Numbered from the stretch's first letter, positions 45,957 to 59,227 are shown. The stretch is 64,000 nt of DNA from Diphasiastrum complanatum (GCA_029204225.1 CM055097.1:60789532-60853531), one strand, 5' to 3'. The notes: generated from the sequence alone by a model not told the origin. A program made the numbers and translations.

Positions 45957-48160
45957 GTTAGAATTATTGTGTTACTGTATTGTGGGTCCTATCAATGGAT
46001 AACGATCAGTTGGCCTCGCCATGAGGCAAGTCGACGAGACACGCATCCCGCCAACGGCAACCTGGGTCATGCATGGGTTGCCTGACTGAACAACTATATG
46101 TACAGTGTAATTTCATTTTGAGAAATACAGTTGCTATGTGAGCTTGTTGAGGAGAGTGTTTTCTATCTGTGTTACTGAGTAGCATGATCTGTGTTCCTGT
46201 GCAAAGCAAATTCTAAGTTGGTATCAGAGCCGTACAGGGAGTGTACACAGTACAGTGTCGCCGTTGAAGAGAGCTTTGGGAGAACTGTCTTCTGAGGGTT
46301 CGGGGTTTTACGGTGGGTTGAAGACGAAAAGAGAAGCACGGGTGCACGGTTTCTAATTTATAGAGGCTTGCTAAGCTCAGCAGAGGGATTATTAGCATGT
46401 GCATAGCATCAGACAGGGAAAAATTTGGTGAAAAATTGACAATTTTGAAGTCAGCTAAAAATTGAAACCGGACTTGGGGTTACGATTTTTATACATAACT
46501 GGTGATTTCTTCGCTGTTTGTGCACCGTTTTGGATGCCGTAAGGACAGGAAGGAAGCTAATCACACTGTCAATCAGCCATGGAGAGATTCTGAGGTTTAT
46601 GTCAAAGATTTGTCTCTAGACAGTTAACCTAGCAGATTTGCGGTAAAAAGGTGAAAAAGCCACTTTGTCAAGTTGAGCTAAAATCACCGTTTCTCCACGG
46701 AATTTCCTGACTGAACACTCTACAGTCATGGATTCAGTAGGGCGACCCTGTTCCAGGCCTCAGATCGTGCTCAAAACGATCCACAAGAGATCTTGATTTG
46801 ATAGTTTTCAGAGACGGGAGGCGCGGCCGCAGGCAGGGAAGTCACAGGCTGTTCGCGCGCCCAACGTGATGAATAACTCAGTGTACCGAAGTTCATAGCG
46901 TATGCAAGAGTTTGGTTCGATGCCCATATGTACTTTGAACCTTTAGATGAGGTGTCAAATGAATCAACAGTCCAGAATCTATGATGGGAGAGAAATTTGA
47001 ACCACAAGATTTGGTTCAGCCATTGGATGTGCTTTGAACAAGGTCCTGAAGAATTGAAGTGCATTATGGCCTTCAACTTCATTAAAAATTTTCATACTAA
47101 AAGTTGAGTTGGGTCCCTTCACAAATGAAGAGTGAAGTTTTTTCAAAGTGAAGAAACAGTTCAAAAGCTAGAAAAGTCCCTATTTTTGGGTCCTTTGCCC
47201 GTTTTGACCCAAACGAAAGGCTATAACCTCCAAACGAAGGGCACCCGGACTATACCTGCAAGTACGGTACAGCAAAACAGAGCGGGTACAGCAGAGAAAG
47301 TGTTTGGAGTATGCCAGAAGTAGTTTCACCATTCCACTGGGCACGTTGTTGGGAGCTGACGACTCAGTGCATTTCGGAAGGCGACGCCGATTTGGCTTTC
47401 AAATTGGTGGAAAAGCGGCGAGTGGCCTAGTAAGAAAAAAAGTGCAGGTCATTATTTTCAACTTCAACATGGGAGAGTCCATTTTGAGTGAAAGTAGCAA
47501 ATTGGATGGGATTTCCAACTATGCAGTGTGGAAATTCAAAATGAAAAACATACTGATGGAGAAAGATGTGTGGGAAATCGTCACAGGTGATGAGAGAAGG
47601 CCGCCAAATGAAGCAGACATCAAAGTGTTTGACAAAAAGATGAGGAAAGCTTTGACCTTCATTAACTTGTCAGTGAAGGATCACATCATTACCCACATTT
47701 GTGATGCTATTACACCCAGATAGGCATGGGATGTGCTAAACGAGCAGTTCGAGACGTCAAATCCGTCAAGAATCATGTTTCTGAAGTCAAAGTTGAATAG
47801 TGCCCGCATGGAGCAAGGAGAGCACATTCAGATGTACATGACCAGAATCAAAGCAATGAGAGATGAACTACATTCTATTGGAGAGCACATACGTGATGTG
47901 GAGCTGGTGCATAATACATTATGCACCATTGCAGAACCCTATCAGATATTTGTGAGCGAAATAGCATCAAGAGAAAGATTACCAACCTTTGACGAGCTCA
48001 CAGGAATCTTGATGCAGGAAGAGCAACGACGAGAAATGGTGAAAGCTAGACGTCAAAATACTGATGATCAGGCACTTGCGACATGCCAAAAACAAGGCAA
48101 GGGCAAAGGCAAGAAAAAGACTAAGCAGCAATTTGCCAAGTTTCAGGAGGATGAGGGATC
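45957..48160 (+). mobile_element. 3'-truncated copia (5' LTR, leader, gag) inside the CACTA
   Basis: The LTR at 45,957-46,217 begins GTTAGAATT and ends AATTCTAAG, and TGGTATCAGAGC follows at 46,219-46,230. A 1.2-kb leader resembles that of the copia in tnpD. Gag runs 47,470-47,721 (LDGISNYAVWKFKMKNILME) to a TAG, then 47,733-48,160 (FLKSKLNSARMEQGEHIQMY, FVSEIASRERLPTFDELTG). It stops before the zinc knuckle, where gene X sequence begins. The LTR family equals that of the piece at 33.19-34.98 kb, which keeps only the 3' half. Confidence 0.88.
47470..48160 (+). pseudogene. Copia gag, truncated
   Basis: ATG at 47,470 starts MGESILSESSKLDG and follows the UBN2 gag layout. A TAG at 47,722 stands where the family has Trp or Arg just before AWDVL. 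The frame then stays open through the basic KGKGKKKTK segment. No zinc knuckle or protease follows, as the element is cut at about 48,160. Confidence 0.85.
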
Positions 48161-49940
48161 TTCCATGCAGTACAAACAAGGGTGTTTCAAGTTAGCGCCA
48201 TGGGATACATTGAACATGCATTTTAATGTCTTCAGATCTCCTGCTAAATGCCATTCTATGTTGAAAGTGCCAATTTCAGAAATATTGAGTGGACTCCCTC
48301 CATGTGATTTTTTATGGTTGCAGGATATGACGTTCTATTAAATATCCATAAGAGAATGTCATGGTCTTCTTTCATCACCTATAAGAGAAAATAAAAACGT
48401 GATTTAGCCTAGTAATATTAACACAGAGAAGATTTCCCAAATGAAATCCATATTAAAATGATTATCCCTATTGATTATGTGAAGGAACTGCTATACCTGA
48501 AATGTTGTCAACTACTAGATATCATTTTCTGATTGGACACTGAAGTTGAGGCCTTCTGAGTCTTCTGAATTTGAAAGTGCTCCATTCATGATTGTAAGAC
48601 TGACTCTCTCCATTTTTTGTCCTTTTATAATTTCAGACTCATCTAACTTGAGAACAACTATCCACTTGTTATTGACATTCTCATTTGTAATACCATAAAA
48701 ATTTATGATGAATGTTAGTAGCTGATTAATAACAATAAATAAATTGTTGGAATTGTTATATGCTAGACATTCTCCTTTCAAGCAATACACTTCATTGATA
48801 TGAGATGGATTACCAACTATTGTCTACATACCTTGGTTTAACATGTCTCTTTTTTTTTTAAGACGAAATACCTGTGCAAATGTCTCATGTATCATCTTAA
48901 ACATTGTTGCACATGCTTCTCTACTGATGCTAGAAAAATCACATGCCCCCTGAACCAATGTAGTGTCTAATATTTTTCCAACTTCATTCATAATGCTATC
49001 AGTAACTGAAGCCTTTATTTTTTTCATTTTGTCATTGTTTAACATTGATTTTATAGATTTAGAAGTCAAGATAGAACCTAGTGAGTTTCCAATGAAAATC
49101 TCATCGGCCAAATGGTCTTCAGCAACCAATGTTGATCTGCATTGCAAACATAATGTTCATGAAAATGTTAGTAGAAATCAGGACACTCATAGTATTCACA
49201 GCAGTATAATAAACAAATCAACATAAAGTTGAAATGAATAAATAACAAAACTAGTGATTATGAATGAATCAAAAAGTTCGAGCAATATTCAATACCAAAT
49301 AAGCTATAACTTACTTGAATGTACGGATTCGTCTTTTTCTATAACCTCCTCTGGATGATAGATCACATATAGCCTTGTTTACCAGTCTTTTCCTTTTGTT
49401 GCTTCAGACCTTTCTGTTGAGCACATCCATATCTTTAACAAGAGACAAATATGAGATACGCATGGCTTGGAATGCAGTATTAATCTCATCATTACTAGTT
49501 GTAAAATGATAAAAAGAAGATTTCAACCTTTGGATCTCCTTCTAGAACATCTCATTTTCTTCCAAACAAGTTTTCAACTTTGTAGACTTTTCTTCGCACT
49601 CCTTTGATATTTTCCTTGATTCCTCTTCCAAATAATGTATTCTTTGCATTGAATGTGCATTCCCATAGAGCATCAAATTCTCACAATAACCCAAAAGGCC
49701 ATTTTTGCCATGACACATATAGATTATTAATTGACTCACCGAATGAAAATCTGGATGTTGCAATGAACATGGATCAATAGGATACAATGTTCTTGATGAC
49801 CATAAATCTACATGCTTTAGTTTTTCCTCCCTGTATCGGATCATATCAGAAGTTGACAATTTGGGTTGCTTTGAATTTCTTGTCCTGAGCAGAGCATATT
49901 CTGGTGACAGATCCACATGAAGATGATAAAACTTTGTCAT
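48161..49940 (-). pseudogene. Spliced transposase-like gene X inside the CACTA, minus strand
   Basis: Four exon-like blocks occur in minus order: about 49,940-49,315, 49,136-48,832, 48,789-48,498 and 48,392-48,161. The first three joins have GT-AG edges and agreeing phases. The first block has a coiled-coil-like Glu/Lys segment (EESRKISKECEEKSTKLK) and a basic end (GGYRKRRIRTFK). The third has VVLKLDESEIIKGQKMERVS. The fourth has WHLAGDLKTLKCMFN then HPCLYC. A first Asp in a strand, then GDLK, then a CxxC insert is a pattern I associate with RNase H-fold transposase-like proteins; the family name I cannot give. Four in-frame stops and one shift show decay. The copia at 45.96 kb cuts it right after HPCLYCM. 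Confidence 0.5.
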
Positions 49941-50140
49941 CAGTACAGTAGTATAATAACAAACAAGACAATGACAATAACAAAGCTGGAGATGACGCTA
50001 ACGACACTAGAGATAGAGATGGCGTTGTTTGACCCTAGAGATAGAGATGGCGTAGGCTTTGTTTCTATGTCACTCCTAATTCAGATTTTTGTGTGTTCCC
50101 AACTATTGGGAGGGAATATTTTAGCATTTTGAAAAATTAT

Positions 50141-51999
50141 ACCTTAACTGTGGTTAAACACCAGTGAAGTTTGATGTGACTAAACTAAGGTGCATTCATT
50201 TACATGGAAAGTAGTGCGGGCAGATGCCTAAAGAAGTTAGAAAATGATATATTTTAACTACTTTGTAGTTATTTTTCTCTCTCCTACATGGCATTTCTTA
50301 TAGGGCCCTCTTTGGGCCTGGCATATTTTCTCTAATGGAAAAAGGAGTCGTAAGAAAAATGTCTGCGTCGTTACGTGAAAAAATTGGCATGTTCATTTAT
50401 ACAATTGCGGAAGAATGGACAAGTGGATTTCGAAGTATGAAGAAGTCAAAAAGGAGAGAAGTGTGGCCTTGAGACGAAACAGGAGAAGGAACAAGATAGT
50501 GACTCACCTTTTGCATGAGAATGATGAGCCATTAGAACAATTACCTTCTCGATGCACACTATGGTGAACACGTGATAGAACAAGAGTGGGAATTCGCTCA
50601 CAATTGTTCCTGGCAGGTAAGTAATGTTTTAATTTGAAAAGGGTGATATAAATTTGTTTATTCTAGTTCTTTTAGTTCTAAATCCTAAACCCTAAAATAT
50701 GAGAATGATGGAAAATGGTGAACACGTGATAGAACAAGAGTGGGAATTCGCTCGCAATTGTTCCTGGCAGGTAAGTAATGTTTTAATTTGAAAAGGGTGA
50801 TATAAATTTGTTTATTCTAGTTCTTTTAGTTCTAAATCCTAAACCCTAAAATATTCAAGATATGTTGTGCTAAATTTTCAAGATATGTTGTGCCAGTAAT
50901 ATATTTTGATGGACTCAGATATGATATTAGGGTTTTCTCACTCCTACCCTCAACCAAATTAAACCTCATTAGCCTCACCAATTAATAAGAGTTACCAATG
51001 ATGATTTAATAAGAGTTGCCAATTAATAAGAGTTACCCTCAAATTACTCTTTCTTTGTCACACACTCTTCATATCTCTATTACCAATGAGAATTGTAAGG
51101 AGAAAAGGAGTTTCCAATTGAGGAGCAAAGGAGCTAATGAGCGATTTTCAAGAGGAGGACCTATAATCATTGTTGATTGTGAGAAGCATAGGGGGTGCTA
51201 CATAAGGAGTGGACTAGATGAGGTTATGCGGGTTCTCAAGACACCCAAACAAATGCAAGGTGCGTCAACCCCTTGAGTATTGCGAGGAAAATTGAGCATG
51301 AAATTTCAACCACGTATGATTAAGTGAACTTGAACACTTAGGAGATTGTGACATGCCTTTTTAGCTATATATACCAACACATGCCTTAGACTCACAAACT
51401 ACTGCATGAATCAAAATAGACCTCCATGGCTTACCATGAGCATATGTTAGTCTACAAAGACTAGGACAAATGGCTTTGATATTTGATGATCGTAGATATG
51501 AGATGATGCTACTTGTAAAATTAGTTCAGTAATAGACAAAGGATTGACACTCGAATGTATTTGAGAATGATAAATCTCAATGACCCCTTAAATCCGTGAT
51601 CTTACTTTTATGCTTATGAATCTAAGATGAAAGCCTAGATCATCTTTACGAACATACCCTATAATCTCAAAGATGGAGATGTTGTATTGAACCCAAGAAC
51701 CGAAACCCATGTTCTCTCAACATAAGACAGTACAAGGCATGACTCAACTTTCAGTATGGATGTACCTCCTATGAGACTAGGACCTTACTGAAACATCTTG
51801 CCAAATATGAAAATATAGCAACTATGATCAAACTAGTTGAATCTTTCACAAATTCGTCATCACAATCTTGTTCATGAGGTACATCAGTCCGATGCCCATC
51901 TGACGTATACTTGGAGCTTAGTATTCTTGCGAAGCTAAATACGTGGCAACGTCAAAGGTGGCGAATGAGATAATACAGCTGAAATGATCCGATGTCCCA
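50141..51999. other. CACTA interior without recognised gene
   Basis: The part left of the right subterminal repeats holds a short tandem duplication (50,561-50,854) and small frames with no known motif, for example 51,016-51,276. It may contain exons of a TnpA-like gene, but I cannot support that. Confidence 0.4.
50561..50854 (+). repeat. Tandem duplication with an exon-end-like unit
   Basis: Two 140-bp copies, 50,561-50,700 and 50,715-50,854, are almost identical (a CTCAC/CTCGC difference is seen). Each contains GGCAGGTAAGTAATG, a strong splice-donor-like word, after a frame reading EQEWEFAHNCSWQ, and ends CCTAAACCCTAAAATAT. A 14-bp spacer separates them. Confidence 0.9.
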
Positions 52000-53429
<1,430 letters not shown>

Positions 53430-53762
53430 TTAGTTCATCGTGCTTTCTTAACAGACAATTAAATTTCTCCTTATTTGTAGATCTTAGTTTATGTTTCTTT
53501 GAGAGTGTTTTTGATGTTGTTATTCATTTATTAAATTGATTATAAGTTTTAACCATAGTTGCTTTAGGATATTCTTCTTCTCTACTTTGCCTAATGTTAG
53601 TTCATCATGCTTTCTTAATGGACATTTGAATCTCTCATTTGTAAATCTTAGTTCATGATATTTAACTTATTAGTCATTCATTGGATTGAATATAGATTTA
53701 ATCCATAGTTGCTTCAAACTATTCGGAATCTTCTTCTTCTCTAGCTTGTTTGTCTTCTCTTT
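53430..53762. repeat. Diverged tandem duplication, about 166-bp period
   Basis: TTAGTTCATCGTGCTTTCTTAA (53,430) recurs as TTAGTTCATCATGCTTTCTTAA (53,596), followed in both by GACA, CTTAGTT(C/T)ATG, ATTCATT and ATCCATAGTTGCTT-like words. The first copy begins exactly at the CACTA target site. Confidence 0.75.
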
Positions 53763-53997
53763 CTTGATAACCATGATCTTCTATATTTTATCTTTATTTT
53801 TATATATTATAAATAATATAGTATATATAATATAATAATGCCATAGTTATTAATACAATATACAATAATATAATAAATAATTATTTTTTTCCAAAGGAAT
53901 AACTATCCAAAATTTCAAATTTAATTTGTCCATTGGATTTTTTGTGAATCCAATTGTTGAAGCTACATGAATAAAATACATTGTTGGAAATAGACTA
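53763..53997. other. AT-rich stretch, no gene
   Basis: TATATAATATAATAAT-type sequence dominates from 53,800 to 53,890. I see no coding signal. Confidence 0.6.
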
Positions 53998-54117
53998 CAT
54001 TTGCAACTAAATGGGGATCCAATGCATACAAAGTAATGCCATTGGGCTTAAGTATTGCACCAAGTACTTTCCAATGCGTCACGCAATTTGCTTTCAAGAA
54101 ATACTTAGAGGCAACAT
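53998..54117 (+). pseudogene. Gypsy RT scrap
   Basis: One open block reads FATKWGSNAYKVMPLGLSIA then PSTFQCVTQFAFKKYLEA. This is the Ty3/gypsy RT segment just before the YxDD site. It is similar to the pol at 4.5 kb (YAYKVMPFGLCNAPSTFQRM). The active site is missing, and minus-strand copia sequence follows shortly after. Confidence 0.75.
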
Positions 54118-54539
54118 CATTAATATTTGATTGACATAAAATGATATGATTCAAAACTTTATCCAATGCCTTTCGTAATACCAAATTGTCAACAATTGCA
54201 CAATCAGAAGACACATGTCCAAAATTATCAGATACAAGTTTTCTTTTTCTAGGCACTCAAAAACTTTTATGATTTGTGAGTTAAAAAACCTCTCTTCTTC
54301 CTCAAATTTTTCCGCAAACGTAGCAATATTACCAAGGTTTTCCACAATATTCAAAGGATATTTTTTCTTAATAAAATCCAGATATATCCTAACCCAATTC
54401 AAAGTACCAAATAGATCAACAAGATAGAGGACTTTATCTTCAGGTCCCATCAGCGAGACAAGCAGCATGGATTTGAGAGTAAGCAATGCATCCAAACACT
54501 TAAATATGCTTGAGTGATGGTTTTGATCATGTCCATACC

Positions 54540-55047
54540 TCATGAGGTATTTTGCCATTCAAGGCTTTTGTGATGGATCGATTCTGTAGATAGGCAGCAG
54601 TCGTGATAGCTTCTGCCCAGAATTTCTTTGGAAGAGAGGCATGGGCCAACATGCTCTTGGCACTTTCGATCAATGTCCGATTCTTCCGTTCTGCTACACC
54701 ATTGGACTGAGGTGAGTAGCTTGTTGTTTATTGTTAGTTCTTCAAATAGTAGATGCCTTGAACTGTTTGAAGAACTTGAACGCTTCAGATTTGTTCTTCA
54801 GAAAATAGGTGACAATTCTTCTTGAAAAATCATGAATAAAGGTTAGAAAATAAATAGCTCCCTCTATGGAAAAAGTCTGCATAGGGCCACAAATGTGACT
54901 ATGTACAAGATCTAGCAAACTTTTAGAAGAATGGACTGAATCAGAAATGAATGGAATTCTGGCATGTTTGCTGCTAATAAAACTTTCACAAAGAGAAGTC
55001 GATTTGCTAATAGATGGAAGATCTTGTACTAAATTCTGATACGACAT
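54540..55047 (-). pseudogene. Copia integrase fragment
   Basis: The block has LLDLVHSHICGPMQTFSIEG, where the first catalytic Asp of HSD is His, then FIHDFSRRIVTYFLKNKSEA. After a break covering the second Asp region, another frame continues SYSPQSNGVAERKNRTLIES, with the conserved Glu, and KKFWAEAITTAAYLQNRS. The altered first position and the missing middle make it inactive. Confidence 0.82.
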
Positions 55048-55221
55048 TTGTTGAATATTTTTGAAATTTAAATGGCCTAATATGAAATGCCCAGTCGATT
55101 CATAAGTTAAAGTATGAAGAGCTTGACTATTTGTAGAATAGCAGTGACTAAGTTTGTAAAGGTAGCCACACCTTCTACCCTAAGCTAAAGCTTTTCTAGA
55201 TTTGTCAAGAATAGTACAGTC

Positions 55222-55490
55222 CTATATATCGAATTCGACACTATGACCAAAATCAGTGATTCTGCTGATTGAAAGTAGATTTTTGATAAGATTTGGTATG
55301 TGAAGAACATCGGACATAAACTTTACTTCACCTTTCTGGAATTCGATTCTGACTGTTCCTTCACCCTTGATAGTATTAGATGAGTTTTCTCCTAGTTTCA
55401 CAACTCTAGAATGGGTGAATGACTTGTAGTCTTGGAACCAGTCTTGTTGGTGAGTCATGTTCTATGTTGCTCCTGAGTCCAAATACCATA
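55222..55490 (-). pseudogene. Copia protease region
   Basis: WYLDSGAT, the copia aspartic protease site, is followed by a TAG and NMTHQQDWFQDY. The frame goes on through VLHIPNLIKNLLSISRITDF to a stop at 55,222. The protease would cut the polyprotein in the family. It lies between gag and integrase as expected. Confidence 0.8.
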
Positions 55491-55755
55491 AATCGATATC
55501 ATGTTGTTCTCCAACTTTGGTCATAAAGGCTACTTCATCTTCCTCTTGTGCTTGGATCGAGTGACTAGTTGTTGCAGCATTTGCTTGTTGTTGGAACTGC
55601 TTCTTCTTTTTATTGTTGTATTTCAACGTTCTGCAGTCCTTGATAAGGTGAACAATCCTCTTATAGTATCTACAGAATAGCTTCTATCTTGGCTGGAATA
55701 ATGAAGGCTCTGAAGTTGATGTTGCATTTGATACATGCTCATGTTGCTCCTCTTG

Positions 55756-56295
55756 TCAAGATAGTCTGACTTTGTAGATCTCTTGGATCTGAACTTCTAA
55801 TTTTTCTTTGAGAATAGAGCTTGAGGATCCGATCCTTAGCTGGAAGAGGATCCATTTCGTCTGATCTTGAAGTAGCATCGAAATGACTCTTGATAGAGTG
55901 AGATGCTGCTGGGTCAAAATCGCCATTACCCAGGTTTCATAAGCTTCAGGTAGACTTGATAATAGAGTCATCACTGCATTGAAATCTTCACTGACTGAGC
56001 TGGTTGCAGTCATCTGCTCCATAAGATTTTTGAAAGTGTTGAGATGGCTCGAAACACTATTTGGATGTAACATCTTGATATCATATAGGGTTGCTAAGAT
56101 GTCCCATGCATCCTTAGCAGTATGAGCAGCTCGAATATGGCTGATTTGAGAGTCTTTAATATTCAGAGTGATCAAGGAAAATGCCTTGCCATCCCTCTGT
56201 CTCCATTTGGTGATGCTATTTGCATTGACCTCAGGCTTGACCCGTGTGCCATCAATGATGTCCCACAGTTCTTTGGCTAGTAGTACGACTTTCAT
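55756..56295 (-). pseudogene. Copia gag
   Basis: The frame shows LLAKELWDIIDGTRVKPE, AFSLITLNIKDSQISHIRAA and TAKDAWDILATLYD, then LLSSLPEAYETWVMAIL, the usual gag order. The first residues of gag lie upstream of 56,295 in another frame (HLWKFKMKVVL). The zinc knuckle region at about 55,640-55,680 is decayed (RIVHLIKDCRTL). Confidence 0.82.
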
Positions 56296-56504
56296 CTTGA
56301 ACTTCCAGAGATGGTAGTTCTATTCATCAATTTTGTCAATCAGAGATGAATTAGAAGATGGATCCATTCTGATATAGAGAGCGAGATCGCTGGTATAAAC
56401 AACGATGTCAAAATATTGTTGTGGCTGCGCACTTGCAAAAAGCGACGTCTTGGTAGAAACAAGACTGATAACCCGCAATAGAAATACAGATTATTGAACC
56501 ATCC

Positions 56505-56516
56505 GCTCTGATACCA
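56505..56516 (-). promoter_or_regulatory. Primer-binding site of the 54-56.5 kb copia
   Basis: GCTCTGATACCA precedes TGTCGCAAAAC at 56,517. A near copy, GCTCTGATATCA, lies in the presumed LTR at 56,588-56,599. Confidence 0.8.
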
Positions 56517-56959
56517 TGTCGCAAAACTTTGATACTATGGAAGTATCGAATGATATCGAATTAGTAGAGCTCTGGTTATAATAGAAGCTCTGATATCATG
56601 GCTGAAATGCATGGGATAGCAACGGAAGTTTAACAACGGATGTTGCGGATCGGAAGTGCGTCCATTACCAGCAATAATCAAGATGAATAATCAGTAACAA
56701 TGCACAAATGAACAAGATAGTTGTTTGGACAAATGCACTCTTGATTAATCAAAAAATGGAGTACATTAGCGTGAAGCTGAGCGTTAATCTGTGAGGCGCA
56801 AAAAGTTACAGAGCTTCAGAGGCTTGATCATTGCTAACTGGATGATAAGAGCCAGATTATCCAAGTTAATCAACATGATTACTGACTAAAAGATACAAAC
56901 TTTATTCACATGTCTTACAGTTGAGAGATCAATACTTTGGATCTGATTTATAGTCGAAG

Positions 56960-57202
56960 TCAATGAAGTTGGACTTTGATAGATTTTTCAGAATGCTCAT
57001 TGCCGAATGGATTTGGTCCTGAGCATAGAAATCCAACACGATCAGTACCAATAAAATCATGCATAGTAGCGGCCTTTTTCATGCAACATATCAAGGTCTG
57101 AATAAAATGGTTAGATGGAAGAAGGGGCTCCCCATAACCTAAGGCGACGACATCTTGAAACCAACCTGAGGACTGATCATAAAAAAGACCTAAGTTAGCC
57201 AA
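56960..57202 (-). CDS. Hypothetical ORF
   Basis: I do not recognise this 80-codon frame. It is open further upstream without an ATG (SIKPLPFIFDSLANLGLFYD), has no membrane segment or zinc motif, and ends SEKSIKVQLH*. The amino-acid mix looks protein-like, and it could be a scrap of a host gene. A (GA)n microsatellite lies at 57,276-57,296. Confidence 0.3.
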   Translation of the reverse strand: MANLGLFYDQSSGWFQDVVALGYGEPLLPSNHFIQTLICCMKKAATMHDFIGTDRVGFLCSGPNPFGNEHSEKSIKVQLH

Positions 57203-58520
57203 TGAATCAAAAATAAAAGGTAAAGGCTTGATACTATCCCAACCAAAGGATAGTCAAATTTACATCCCAAGGATGCAGAGAGAGAGAGAGAGAGAGTTAA
57301 AGGCATTCACATAATTCCTCTTGCTTAAGCAAGGTCAAACCCTTTGAAACCTTTATTCATAAGCCAACAAGATAAAATATAGCTGAAAAGTAAAATACAG
57401 TACAGTAAAGCACCATAGCAAGACTTATTTCAAGACATCTAGTTGGTACCTGCCACCATCCCACAACACAAAACCACGTGAGTTAGTATGTGAGGAAGAT
57501 AGGTGTCAATGCTGAATGTTAGTTGTTATCCATGTACAAAATAAGCATTGCTACTTAACAACTTAGTTGGAATGAACATTCTTAGTCCAATCTTCCCATT
57601 CACTTGTGGAATTATAGCGATAGACTAAGTCGTCATATTACGGTACCAGGGCAAAAGCCATGTTGATCAGTGTAACTGGCGTTAGTCCATATCAATTATT
57701 AATCTTAAATATATATATCAAAACAACGATAGGACGCTTGCTAAACATGTGCAAATCGTTTTCCCGAAAAGACTTTTGGGTTGAGCAAGGACACATGTAC
57801 GACTAGGGCAAATCCATGCCATACTTACCCATGGACCCATAAGTGGGTCGTGTAATGGTGTCAAAACCCTTGAGCATATCCATACTTTCCAAGGGTGTTC
57901 AGGCTCGATTACTAGTTTAATTCCTAGTGTAAACTTGAAAGGGCACGTGTGGAATTTACGTGGTTATTTAGGCTGCCAATTTTTTTTTTAAAGGAAAAAA
58001 AAACCTTTGGCTTGTATAGTCTCAATCGATATGTTAGGGCAATTCCATGCCATACTAACATTAGAGACTATAATGACTCTTGCGCAAATCCATGTGTTCC
58101 AAGAGGATTTTTAAGCCAAAAACGAGTACGATTTCACGTCTTGGGTTATTTTGCTGAAATCTTGAAACCTACTATTTAAGCAATAAGAAGACTATGTTTA
58201 TAACAAAGTAAACTTATGGAATTGAAGAAAACATTGTTTTTGTAATGTCTTCGAATAGTCGAAGTGGTAATATTCTTTGCTAGTAATGATAAAGCTCATA
58301 CCTGGGTAGTGGTGGAAGTGTTATCCAGTGAAGATGCCATGATGTATTCGCTACTATCGATTCTGCATGCCTTATACCACAACAATACTATATCGATGAG
58401 TTACTTTCATTAAGGCAACAATTGAGTTATCTGCAGAACGTCATCAGTCATAGCCAATACTATCTATCGTGGTATGATAGGAAATAACAAATTCTTTGTT
58501 TGTTCTATAAGAGCATAAGG
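57203..58520. other. No recognisable gene
   Basis: Apart from the GA microsatellite I see only AT-rich DNA. GGGCAA(A/T)(T/C)CCATGCCATACT recurs at 57,808 and 58,036, suggesting an old internal duplication. Small frames have no motif. Confidence 0.45.
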
Positions 58521-58875
58521 TGTGAAGTTTTTAGCACATATGAACTTCACCACACACCTTACAGGATCTTACTGAGCTGTTGTGATTGCACAAGATTAAT
58601 CAGAGAACAGATTACTTGAAAAATCTATGGCAAGAGCACAATGGCATACATCTGACTGAAAAATCTAACTTCTCACTATGAGGAATGAATGTCAGAAATA
58701 ATGTTAAGTGCTCAGTATGGGAAAAATAGGCTGCTCTCAAGTAGAGAGAGAAATTAACACTAGAATACTCAAGTAGAGAGAGAATGAGTCCAAAACACCA
58801 AAATCTCATTATTCACAATATGGCAAAACATGCCACAGCTTCCCTACATCAAAGTGACTAGAATTCCTACAGTGG
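58521..58875 (-). repeat. Truncated 3' LTR of the rearranged copia
   Basis: It matches the first half of 61,871-62,584 (TGTGAAGTTTTTAGCAC, CTGAGCTGTTGTGATTGCAC, CAAGTAGAGAGAGAA) and ends after CTACAGTGG, where RNase H sequence takes over. Confidence 0.88.
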
Positions 58876-59224
58876 CAAGAGCCTGAGCAGAAATGTTATC
58901 ATTCTTGATAATTGGAAGGTCTTCATCTCCATAACACTTTAGCTCCAAAAGTAGCCTTTTGATCCATAAAACCTCCTTTGTTGTGGTTGTAAGAGATTTG
59001 TACTCAGCTTTACAGGATGATAAGGACATAGTTGCTTGCTTCTTTGATAGCCAAGAAACTAAGTTCTCTCCAAGAAAAATAGTGTAAGCACTTGTGGATT
59101 TTCTATCCAACCTGTCTTCTGCAAAGTCTGAATCTGAAAAAGCAACCAAATTAAGATCTTCTCCTTTGTAGAATAATCCATAATCCAAGGTAGAAGATAT
59201 ATACCTCAAGATTCTTTTAGCCAA
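58873..59224 (-). pseudogene. Copia RNase H, truncated
   Basis: The frame holds AKRILRYISSTLDYGLFYKG, SDSDFAEDRLDRKSTSAY, VSWLSKKQATMSLSSCKAEY and NDNISAQALA, then leaves the family at the LTR joint. The tail with the HARTKHIEI and TKPL segments is deleted. It follows RT, from which a frame break at about 59,226 separates it. Confidence 0.87.
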
Positions 59225-59227
59225 CTT

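Larger units (their letters stand above)
54430..56516 (-). mobile_element. Ty1/copia 5' half, minus strand
   Basis: Read right to left the piece has a primer-binding site at 56,505-56,516, gag (56,295-55,756), protease (about 55,460-55,490) and integrase (55,047-54,430). RT and RNase H are absent. The sequence at 54,150-54,430 on the same strand is open but I cannot match it. The LTR would start at 56,517 with TGTCGCAAAAC; a second copy is not in the window. Confidence 0.8.

Noticed and set aside
50686-50854. CCTAAACCCTAAA as telomeric repeat
   Set aside because: There is only one full unit per copy inside a duplicated segment, with no tandem telomere array.
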